Below are positions 35,561 to 46,768 of a stretch of DNA of 64,000 nt, piece after piece. Numbering within the stretch: the stretch's first letter is position 1; each line of letters opens with the position of its first letter. Position numbers and translations under genes: made by a program. Origin of the DNA: Tanytarsus gracilentus (Eukaryota > Arthropoda > Insecta > Diptera > Chironomidae); assembly GCA_038502055.1 (NCBI GenBank), contig JAXRKN010000036.1, forward strand, positions 2,108,001 to 2,172,000, in the 5' to 3' direction. The notes beneath the pieces were generated by a model, which searched no databases, was not told the DNA's origin, and was given only the letters and a program-made list of their open reading frames with translations.

Positions 35561-38500
35561 ATGGATCATGCAGTTAAGGCATCCCGATCGCATCCTTGGA
35601 ATAAGTTGAGATTTGAGAACGACGAGCTCGAGGAATTGTATCAGCGCTACACCCATAAAATACAATGGATTTCGGTGTTTGGAGTGGTGACCTTAGTGGT
35701 TTTACTAACCGGAATTATGGCGATTTTAAGTTTATGTTTCAATCAAGCGGCAACAGTTCATGTGAGTTCATCTTCATTTAAATGTCAAATATTTATCATT
35801 TAAAATTCTCTCCACAGAATGTTTTCAATGGCTGTCTCTGTCTCTTATTCACCATCATCTTAATCTTATTAAAGTTTCGAATCATTCGTGATCATCACTT
35901 GCCGTTTTTATGTTACGTCATTCTCTTCTTCGCCGCAGCTTTTTGCGTCATTTCTATGCCAAATCTGACGGGTTATGATCTGCCCGTTGACACTCGCGAG
36001 GTGATGGTCGAGGGCGTTTGGCAGATTGTCTTCGTAATATTTCTTGCCTATGCCATGCTGCCGCTAAAAATAATTGAAGCATTTTTGTTCTCCATCACGC
36101 TGCCGATATGTCATCTTGCAGTCATAGGATTTCATATTTTCAGTGAAACTTTCAAGTATCTGGTTTATAATCAGTTAGCGGCAAATATTTTCATATTTGC
36201 TGGCATCAATGTCGCTGGAATTGTTATCAACATTATGATGGAACGTGCTCAGAGGCGAGCATTTCTCGATACGCGCAATTGTATTGCCGCACGGCTCGAG
36301 ATGGAGGACGAGAATGAGAAGCTGGAAAGATTGTTGCTCTCCGTTCTTCCTCAACATGTGGCGATGGAAATGAAAAATGACATTTTGTCGCCGGTCGAGG
36401 GACAATTCCATAAAATCTACATTCAAAAATATGAAAATGTAAGCATTCTTTTTGCTGACATCGTCGGTTTTACAGTTCTCGCCAGTCAATGTACGGCACA
36501 AGAGCTTGTTAGATTGTTGAATGAGCTATTCGGAAGGTTTGATCAGCTTGCTCATGACAATCATTGTTTGCGAATTAAAATTCTCGGAGATTGTTACTAT
36601 TGCGTTAGTGGCTTGCCAGAAGCAAGGGCTGAACATGCAAAGAATACTGTCGAAATGGGCTTGGACATGATTGAAGCTATTCAAGCGGTTGTGGAAGCCA
36701 CTGACGTAAATCTCAACATGCGAGTGGGTATAAATTCAGGAAGAGTTCTATGCGGTGTCCTTGGCCTTCGAAAATGGCAGTACGACGTGTTTGGCGACAA
36801 TGTCACAATCGCAAATCATATGGAGAGTGGAGGCGAGCCGGGTCGAGTTCATATTACACGTGCGACATTAGATGCTCTCGGTGGCGAATACGAGGTCGAA
36901 GTTGGCCATGGCGGAACACGCGATCAATATCTGAAACAGCACGGAATTGACACTTACTTCATTGTGCCGCCGATTCACAGGCGAAAGGTAAACTTTTTAA
37001 ATTTTAAATACTCACAAAAAAAATGTGTGAAAAATAATCGCTAATTATTCTATTCTCTCTCTCCTCCACACAGCCACTAATGCTCAACACGTTAGGCGTT
37101 CGATCGGCAGTTGGCGAGGCCAATCGTAGAAAATTGTCATTCAGAAATGTTTCGAATGTGGTCGTTCAGTTGCTTCACACAATAAAACCCTATTCTGTGC
37201 CGGCACCTTTCTCACACTTGGCTTCAGCAACAAACGGAAGTGGATTTAGCAATGAGAGTGTAGTTGGAACACAAGATAATAAAACAAGACAGGTGAGATG
37301 AATTTTCAAATTTTATTCCTTTATCATCTTTTCATTTCAACTATCTTTGCAAATCTTATATTAGTTTTTCCTTGCAATTATTTTTAAAAATAAATATATT
37401 TTAATCTACCGCAAATCTGGAAGCATCATCTCATCCTCAAAAAAAAAATTAAACATGTTTTAGGATGGAAAAATAATTTTGATGCTTTAAATTTTTTCTT
37501 TCTATTTTTTTTCTCTCTTTTCTTTTGAATGAACTTCAATGAAATATTCTTCATTTTTTTTCACTCAAAAAAGTATTTTGTAAGTCTTTCTCGTATGTGT
37601 GTTGCCCTGTAGATAGATTTAATTAATTTATAGTGTGTTTATTTTTGCACTACGAATGTTTTATTTTATCTCGCACTGATTATTACCGCGGTAATGATTT
37701 TATTTTTAAATTCCTCCCGCAGAATAAAGTGACTGATAAATTCAAGCGACCGTTTAAGAAAAGACACTCGAACGTATATCACCAGCCATCAAATCGGGTA
37801 AACAAATTCCTCGCACAAGCGATCGAGGCGCGGTCAGTGGACCGCGAAAAGACTGCTCACGTTAATAGGATTTCTTTGAATTTTCGCGAGAGCGAAAAAG
37901 AGAAAAGTTATCATCAGGATTTCGATTATGGCTTCACAATGTCGATGGGTACGAGTTTAATTCTTTTGATACTCAGCGCTGGCCTTCAGGTGATTTTTAA
38001 AACGCTTTTTTTCTCGCTTATGAAACTTTTTGAGCGTTAATGAAAATTTGCTTTTCCTTTATACGTGTGCTCGTGTTTTTTCTCAGGTCTCTGCTCTGCC
38101 ACGCACATTAATATTGCTCTTGTTGTTCCTTACGGCCTTTATATGGATCTCTGCGATTTTAATGCTCATTATGGCCGCTCGCCTCAAATGGATTTACTGG
38201 GATGTTGCACAAAGTTTTTCACTTCGCCTCGCAATAACTGTCTTCACAATTATCCTCCTGTTCTCGGTGGGGCAGATGAATGTCGTAAGTTATCAATTTA
38301 TTTCCCAGTTTCTTCTGTCACTAACATCCATTTTCATTATCTACAGTTTACTTGCTTAAGCGACGATCCTTGCACCTCCAATTTTACGACACTGAAACTT
38401 GAGAGCATAAGCACAGATTTCGATAGTCATCGACGGTGCGCTCTTCCACAATATATTTCATTATCAGCCGCATTTGCTTTCATCACCGTATCAATATTTT

Positions 38501-41500
38501 TGAGGTAAACGATAAAAAATTGATGTGCTTTTTTTTGCTAAAATAATTTCTAATTTTTTTCTCTCTCTCATGTTTAGGCTACCGATATTAGTGAAGTCAT
38601 TACTGATAATTTTAATGGGTACAACCTACTCGCTTTTTATTGAAATTTCCCATCCGCACATATTCGATTGTTATGACAATCGTGTTAAGTAAGTACTCAA
38701 TTGCTACTTGAAGCAATTTTCAAATAACTGCTCATAACTGACATGGCGAAAGTATCCCTGCGGCTCGCGAGTAGAAAAAAAAATATATTTGACAAACAAT
38801 TAATTATCGTAATTACAGCACATTGATACCACTTCATACGATGTCAATTGCACGCATCATCATATTTATGATTGCTGTTTTGACGCATGGAAGACAAGGT
38901 ACGATATGAATTTTTCAGTTTGTATCTTATTTCAATTTGAATTCTTCAATAGTTGAATGGACGGCACGTCTCGACTTTCTTTGGCAACTGCAAGCTTCAC
39001 AAGAGAAGCGCGAAATGGCAGTTTTACAGCAGTCCAATAAAAGGATACTTCACAATCTGCTTCCATCTCATGTGGCTTCTCATTTCTTAGGTAAATACAT
39101 ACGACATGTGCAGAAATGATGTCAATTTATTCGATTATTATAGCTCCGCTATATATTAATTTTGGATTTTTCCAAAACCTGTTTTCGACCCCTAGTGCCA
39201 AGACATTACATTGTTCAATACCAAAACATATGCTCAAATGATAGGCCTAGCCAAACCCTACAAACTGGCGAAAACAGATTTGAAATCGGTTGCTCCTACG
39301 AGGAGTTAGAGCCATTTAAGTCATCTTACTTTCTCACTTTCTTACTTTCTCACTTTCTTACTTTCTCACTTTCTTACTTTCTTACGATCTTAGTGAACGC
39401 CGTATCTCAAGAACGGCTGGTCGGATTTGACTTGGGTTTGTGGCTAAAGATCGGATTTTGGTTCTAGTTGTGCAAGAAGTATTTAGTTTTGAGGTACAAC
39501 CCTCCAAGGACCGTCCCTGAGTGCAAAAATGTCCTTTTTCATACAAATTTTCTCTTATATGGCTTCATGTATGTCGTTGAACTCGTCATTGCATCAGGAA
39601 TCGATTGACACTGCCGATTTTTGAGGAATGTCCATCATGGCCGGCCAGGAGTGCCACTAATGTCCATTTTTCAGAACTATGGCTTCATGTATGTCGTTGA
39701 ACTCGTCATTGCATCAGGAATCGATTGACTTTGACCATTTTTGAGGAATGTCCATCATGGCCGGCCAGGAGTGCCACTAATGTCCATTTTTCAGAACTAT
39801 GGCTTCATGTATGTCGTTGAACTCGTCATTGCATCAGGAATCGATTGACACTGACGATTTTTGTGGAATGTCCATCATGGCCGGCCAGGAGTGCCACTAA
39901 TGTCCATTTTTCAGAACTATGGCTTCATGTATGTCGTTGAACTCGTCATTGCATCAGGAATCGATTGACTTTGACCATTTTTGAGGAATGTCCATCATGG
40001 CCGGCCAGGAGTGCCACTAATGTCAATTTTTCAGAATTATGGCTTCATGTATGTCGTTGAACTCGTCATTGGACCAGAAATCCATTGACATAGATGATTT
40101 TTGAGGAATGTATATCATGGTCGGCCAGGAGTGCCACTAATGTCCATTTTTTCAGAACTATGGCTTCATGGGTATCGTTGAACTCGTCATTGCATCAGGA
40201 ATCGATTGACACTGACGATTTTTGAGGAATGTCCATCATGGCCGGCCAGGAGTGCCACTAATGTCAATTTTTCAGAATTATGGCTTCATGTATGTCGTTG
40301 AACTCGTCATTGGACCAGAAATCCATTGACATAGATGATTTTTGAGGAATGTCCATCATGGTCGGCCAGGAGTGCTACTAATGTCCATTTTTCAGAACTA
40401 TGGCTTCATGTATGTCGTTGAACTCGTCATTGAATCAGGAATCGATTGACACTGACGATTTTTGAGGAATGTCCATCATGGTCGGTTAGGAGTGCCACTA
40501 ATGCCCATTGCAACGGAGTAGGGTACTTATCTATGCGGAGCTATTGGAAATGGCAACGCCGTTTGCAGACCCATCTTGTTTTACTTTTCTAATATAAACA
40601 AATCTTTCTGTATTTAGATTTTCAATTCCGCAATAATATGGGAACACTGAGGCAGGAATTGTATCATCAAAGCTATCAAAAAGTTGGTGTGTGTTTCTGT
40701 TCATTGCCAAACTTTCAAGAATTTTACACGGAACTGGATGGATCGAATCAGGGCGTTGAATGCTTGCGTCTACTAAATGAAATCATCGCCGACTTTGATG
40801 AGCTGTTATGTGATGAACGTTTTCACTCAATTGATAAGATCAAAACCATTGGATCCACCTACATGGCTGCGGTTGGGTTAATTCCCGAGTACAAAATCAT
40901 ACCGAATGATCCACATTCATCGCGAAGATTGATGACATCCCTCATTGAGTTTGTGCGCGCGATGCGGGTGAAGCTTAAAAATATCAACGACAATTCATAT
41001 AATAATTTCATGCTTCGTGTGGGTGTCAATGTTGGAGCCGTTGTGAGTGGTGTCATTGGCGCTAGAAAACCTCAATATGGTAAGAGATTTATTTTCTCTC
41101 ATTACATTGCATTTTCTGAATGCAATTATTTTTCAATGATTTTAATCTTATCCTCTTTTCACAGACATTTGGGGCAATACAGTTAATGTCGCATCACGAA
41201 TGGAATCAACGGGCGTTCCAGGCTATACACAAGTGACACAAGAAGTCGTTGACGCACTTCAAGGTTCACACTTTGAATTCAAGTGCCGCGGAACAATAAA
41301 TGTTAAAGGAAAAGGTGAAATGATAACTTACTTCCTCAATGACACAAAGCCAAAGAGTGAAATCGGCATGGACATGATACAAATGCGTCATCCAGCCATG
41401 AACTATCATGAAAATGCAAATTATCAGGGAAGTGTCATCAACAAAGAAATTTACATGAAGAAAAAGAATTTCGGCAACTTTTTGCTGGAAGATAACAAGC

Positions 41501-43478
41501 CGTCAACCTCAAACATTTTCTACGGAAACGGCGGCAACAATGGAGTGAATTTGACAGAAAATCTCAACTACGTGAAGCGAGAATATGACAATTATAATAA
41601 GATCAATATAAATAATCACTATAATATCAATTATCAGCAGCATAGTGTACAGCAGCATTACAATATACGAGAGAATTTTAATATAATTGAAAATCCCAGT
41701 GAAAAGCAGCAAACTCAAAGTCAGCCGCTGCCTCAACGAAATAATCATCTCGATCGGAATGGGGAAGAGCATTATAATAATTTTAGGATGGAAAATGAGC
41801 CTCTCTTAACAAATCAGAATGTTATGCCTAAGGTGCTATATCGTGCTGAACAGACGAGTAAATATGAACCGCCACAATACGTGGGAATGCCATTTCAACG
41901 ATCACTACAACCAATGACACACGATGCACGATATCGTCATTATCAACCTCAACAATCGACTTCGTCACACTATTATCATCCTAACCCTCAACAACAGCCA
42001 CCACCACAACAGCAGCACCCATATCAGCAATCACCGCAATTCTATCAACCTCAGTATGTGAAAAAACAGACAAATTCTGCTCCTTATCGTACACATCATA
42101 CGAGCAGCAACAATTGTAATAACAATAGCGTTGAGGTTTACATGAAGCCCCTTCCAAAACTCCCACCGCACAATGAAAACGAGAGTCGAGAAATGTCATC
42201 GACAGATGATCTTAGTCAGAGCGAACACAGGCAATCGCTGAGCGTAGATTCGAGCTCTGACGAAAGCTACTCGAAAACCGACGATTTCGATCAGAGCAAT
42301 TTAAATCTTGATATGCCAAAAATAAATACAGCCGCCGCACCTGTGACAGTGGAACAACAGAAGAGAATGCCCGCGCTAAAGGATTTGCAGGACTATGAAA
42401 TTAGCTCAACAACCGATCACACTGTCTCCACCCTGCCCAATAAAGGCGAAAGCTGCAATAGCTTTGAATTCCAAAATGACAAACGTGAGTCGAGTCGTGA
42501 AACTTTTATCATTTTGTTTTCTCTATCTAATAAATTATATTTTTTTAGCTTTCCCCAAATCACCTTTCGAACGAGAACTTCAGAGGCTGCTAAATGAGTC
42601 GGCAAAAAATAAAATTCACCTTAATGCTGGCAAAACAAATAACTTGGATACTGGCACAAATAATAAGAAGAGTGCAAATGGATCTAATAACAACAATAAC
42701 AATAATGGGCTGTACGCTTCGAAGGCAGCAATGTCATCATCGTCGAATGGAAATAACAATAATTTGGATGACAGTTCGTGCATGGATAGTAATAGCCTTA
42801 AACATCCGGTCGGTCTCGAAGCGATTAAGGAAATGACGAGAAATAAAAATCTCGAAAATCAAACGTGAGAGCTCTCAAGAAATTTCCACTAAGAAAAATA
42901 TCTAACTTTTCTTTTTCCTTTCCAGCCAAAGTCTAGAAAAACAGCGCCAAGATGCACAAAATCAGCAGCTACAATGTCACAATGATCTTGAGTCAATATC
43001 AAGTTATAGTCGTAATAGTAGTCGAAAAGACAATTATGCGAGTGAGGACGAAAAACTTAAATCAGAAGACATTTCAATTCCCTTTTCGAACGAGAATCTC
43101 AAGATGAGTGCGAGTACGAGTCAAAATTTATTAGAAGCAAACATGGAAAGTCAATCGGAGTGGAGCGAGGACGACTGCAAGGATGATGGTGCAGGATGTG
43201 AGAGTACAGGTTATATCACAGATGACCCTGCACTCGAAAACTTAAGTTTACTCAACGAAGCTGGACTAACGGATGCTGAAGGAGCTTTAAGTGATGTAAA
43301 TTCGCTCTATAATGCACCCGACGACACGTCGATTAGTTCAAGCAGAGCGAGTAGTCGATTTGAGCTCAGTCTCGATTCTCTTAGTGGTCTCTACGATTGT
43401 GAAGTGGACTCGAAAAATGAAATGGCCATTGTAAATGTATCGAATAAAATTACGAGTAAGTTTGGGCCACAAAATTAA
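35561..43478 (+). CDS. rut: Type I (Ca2+/calmodulin-class) adenylyl cyclase, rutabaga orthologue
   Basis: Thirteen coding exons: 35561-35761, 35818-36987, 37074-37292, 37723-37989, 38087-38284, 38347-38504, 38578-38688, 38819-38898, 38953-39090, 40618-41079, 41165-42484, 42549-42864, 42926-43478; 1730 aa, phases closed. Layout: first membrane block (about 36-210), C1a catalytic domain with metal aspartates D281 (LFADIVGFT) and D325 (ILGDCYYC), second membrane block from exons 4-8, C2a domain with KIKTIGSTYMAA and DIWGNTVNVASRM, then a long Gln/Asn/Ser-rich tail of about 650 aa. It makes cAMP from ATP at the plasma membrane; in Drosophila rut couples Ca2+ and G-protein signals in learning. C1a closely follows the type I group (VLPQHVAMEMKNDI). 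The intron 39091-40617 carries a family A element. AATAAA is at 43841-43846. Confidence 0.95.
39139..40582 (+). mobile_element. Helentron/INE-1-like non-autonomous element, family A copy 2
   Basis: Same start (TATAGCTCCGC) and end (CATCTTGTTTT) as copy 1, with subterminal inverted repeat and hairpin. Sits in the rut intron between the second membrane block and C2a, in the gene's orientation. Core 39139-39490, then about eight 120-bp units. Confidence 0.7.
39560..40510 (+). repeat. 120-bp tandem array with 240-bp alternation
   Basis: Units alternate at the ATCGATTG...GATTTTTG position: GACACTGCCGATT, GACTTTGACCATT, GACACTGACGATT, GACTTTGACCATT, then GACATAGATGATT alternating with GACACTGACGATT. 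This is a dimeric higher-order repeat. Confidence 0.85.
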
Positions 43479-43870
43479 TTACTTACTGATAAACATAACA
43501 GTGCACCTAAAATAGAAAATAAGATAAAACTATTGCACACACACACACAAACAGTCACATAAAGTCCTTTCTTCAACTTCTTAATCACCAATCCCTTTTA
43601 TCGATGTCAGAAGAACTTTTTTGTATAAAAAAAAATCAATTTATATATATATTACCATGCTATTGTTATCACATCTCTTTTTTCTAATCAAACACACACA
43701 CAAAACATTTCGCTCTCATATTGAAACAAAATGGTATTAAAGAAACTAAAGTGAAAACATAAAATTAGTTTTTAAGACAAATGTCCCAAAAATGAAAGTG
43801 AACAGAACAAAGTTTAGAAGTGAATCAAATCCTTTATTAAAATAAAAAAAGCTCAGATCGAATTTCATAT
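43479..43870 (+). other. rut 3' UTR
   Basis: Contains CA-dinucleotide tracts and a poly(A) signal AATAAA at 43841-43846. The family A element begins 25 bp after that signal. Confidence 0.55.
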
Positions 43871-44650
43871 TATAGCTCCGCTATATATTAATTTTGGATT
43901 TCTCCAAAACCAGTTTTCAGCCCCTAGTGCCAAGACATTACATTGTGCAATACCAAAACATATACTCAAATGATAGGCCTAGCCAAACCCTACAAACTGG
44001 CGAAAACAAATTTGAAATCGGTTGCTCCTACGAGGAGTTAGAGCCATTTAAGTCATCTTACTTTCTTACGATCTTAGTGGGCGGCATATCTCAAGAACGG
44101 CTGGTTGGATTTGATTCGGGTTTGTGGCTAAAGATCGGGTTTTGGTTCTAGTTGTGCAAGAAGTATTTTGTTTTGAGGTACGACCCTCGAAGGACCGTCC
44201 CTGAGTGCAAAAATGTCCTTTTTCATACAAATTTTCTCTTATATGGCTTCATGGGTATCGTTGAACTCGTCATTGCATCAGGAATCGATTGACATTGACG
44301 ATTTTTGAGGAATGTCCATCATGGTCGGCCATGAGTGCCACTAATGTTCATTTTTCAGAACTATGGCTTCATGTATGTCGTTGAACTCGTCATTGCATCA
44401 GGAATCGATTGACATTGACGATTTTTGAGGAGTGTCCATCATGGACGGCCAGGAGTGCCACTAATGTCCATTTTTCAGAACAATGGCTTCATGTATGTCG
44501 TTGAACTCGTCATTGCATCAGGAATCGATTGGCATTGATGATTTTTGAAGGATGTCCTTCATGATTAACCAAAAGTGCCAACGGAGTAGGGTACTAATCT
44601 ATGCGGAGCTATTGGAAATGGCAACGCCGTTTGCAGACCCATCTTGTTTT
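43871..44650 (+). mobile_element. Helentron/INE-1-like non-autonomous element, family A copy 3
   Basis: Shortest family A copy (about 780 bp) with the same ends, core and hairpin but only about three 120-bp units (44235-44580). Inserted directly downstream of rut. Confidence 0.7.
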
Positions 44651-45525
44651 TTTTGCATTTAAAGCTCTCTGCATAAAGCTATTTTTATTTTATTATAATA
44701 TTTTATTTTCGTGTCGATTGTATATGAACCAATTAAATGGGTTTAAAAATTACTTAAAAAAGTATCAGATGCTTTTAAAAAATCCTGGTAAATTTTAAAA
44801 ATTAAATATGTGTTTTAAGTTCGAAGAATGTTAGCCGATAAGTAAGAATTTAAGAAGAAGTTATTAAAGTATGGTGCAATACGAAAAAATGCAATTATTG
44901 TTTCCTTTCGTAGGAAAGCTCTTTAAAAAAGTTATGCCATATGTTTTGAGATTTAAATTCGCGCAAAATTCGTGCTTCTAAAATTTAGAAATTGCTAGGG
45001 ATAAAAGAAATTATAAAAATTTTCGTTGCTTCCAAAATTATTAAGAAATTATTGTGGAAAAATCCAGTAACAAATTATCACAATGCAGATCGATTGTACC
45101 TCACAATTGCATAAAAACAAACTCACTCATATACAAAATAATTTGAGCAGTTTTAAAGTAGATTTTTGCATTCAAAACCATATGACATGTCATGACAGTG
45201 AAAACGTGTAATAAAATTAAATCAATTAGTGACAACGCTGAAAACTTGTGCACAGCTAATTGATGAAAAATTAAAAAACAAAAATGATTTGTTGTTACAA
45301 CCTCGTATAATAATTATTGTATAGTTATTAATTTATTTTACTTTCAGTTCTATATACATTCGATTCTTCCTTTTTTTAATCTTCGTTATACATCGTCTAC
45401 AAAACAGTTAATTAATGGAGTATTTTTTCTATCTTAATTAATATTTAAAATTATAAATTAAAAATCATAAATCGTTAAATAATACTAGAAAGAAAAATAT
45501 GTTGTGGCATTCAGAGAAAAAAAAA
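44651..45525. other. Intergenic, AT-rich
   Basis: No coding frame or repeat recognised; probably includes the 3' UTR of the PAP2 gene on the minus strand. Confidence 0.5.
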
Positions 45526-46768
45526 TTACTCGAGATTATTCAGCGTAAATTCTTCCTTGGAACTAATGGTTGATAATAAGCGTCTTACACTTCTTCGACT
45601 ATCGTTTGATGATGATCCATTCACATTGCTTACGATTGGCTTGAATTTATAGCGATTAAAATTATTTAGTAGTCCATGGCACGTATAGATTGCAAAAATA
45701 GCCCCAAGAATAATGCCGCCGATAACGTCCACCCAATTATGTCGATTATCGGTTACTCTTGAGATACTGCATAGGCTCACAATTAGAGCGAGAAGAACTT
45801 GGATAAATGGCACAATGAAGAGTGAGTGAATATTTTTAATTCGGCACTGGAGATACCAGATCATAAAGAGAGCTGCGTACGTTGAAATGGATGCGTGTCC
45901 TGAAGGAAAACTCCGAGATACGTCTCTCAGCTGATATTCGGAAGGCGCTGTATTTGTACAAACATAATCCGTGATGTATTCGCTGAAAATATTATATTCA
46001 AAGATTAAAATTTAAATCTAACTCCAACTTTTAATCTGAGGATTACCCAATAGTGCAATTTACAGCAGCATCAGGTCTGCATGTTTCGAGGAAATGAGGC
46101 CGATGCTCACCAACCAGTACCTTTGATACGTCCATCACAAGGAGCATAAATACTAAATTAATGCCGTATGATTTAAACCAAAAAATCATTTGTCGCCAAC
46201 TTTTTCTTAATCTCCGTCTCAATCCACTCGTTTCGTTTTCATTATTTTCCATGAAAATAAATTCTGTTACCCACATCTAAGTAATTTTTTTATAATTAAG
46301 TAAGTGTGTGGTAGGAATGTTTTAAATTACTCACGAATAAAATAGGTAAGAGTCCAAACAGAATCACACTTTTGATTGAAATTGTATCTTTAGGTTTACG
46401 CTTCAGCGAGATCGATTTGTCGCCACACCAAAATCCCCGCTTTACATTTCCAGCGAAAAATTCAATGTACACAAGCGTGAGTGCAGCTGTAATTAGAAGC
46501 AATTGGAATTAAATTTCATCTGATAACGTATGTGAGTGATATATGGAACTAAACAAAAAAAACACACAAGGAAGATCATCGTCATTTGCCTAATGAAAAC
46601 AGATCAATGTCATCATGACGATTGCGTTGTCAAGGGGAAGCGATTAACACATTTATTAAAGTCCTTTAACGAAAGTATCATCTTACCCATTAAGAATATA
46701 AATAAATCGACGGTGATCCAACACGCTTTTGTTAGCTGCGCTCGGCATGGCTTTGCCGTTGGCTTCAT
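45526..46768 (-). CDS. PAP2-family lipid phosphate phosphatase (wunen-like)
   Basis: Four exons: 46768-46687, 46486-46335, 46276-46047, 45982-45526; 306 aa. Six hydrophobic segments are visible. The three catalytic motifs are present: KVLVGEHRPHF (motif 1), SFPSGHAS (motif 2) and SRVTDNRHNWVDV (motif 3, with the nucleophilic histidine). KRGFWCGDKSIS in the first loop is typical of LPP/wunen proteins. These are integral membrane enzymes that dephosphorylate phosphatidic, lysophosphatidic and related lipid phosphates on the outer face; Drosophila wunens guide germ cells. Exon 3 begins with an in-frame ATG directly after the acceptor, but the upstream exons add the expected first membrane helix. 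Which paralogue this is cannot be told. Confidence 0.92.
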
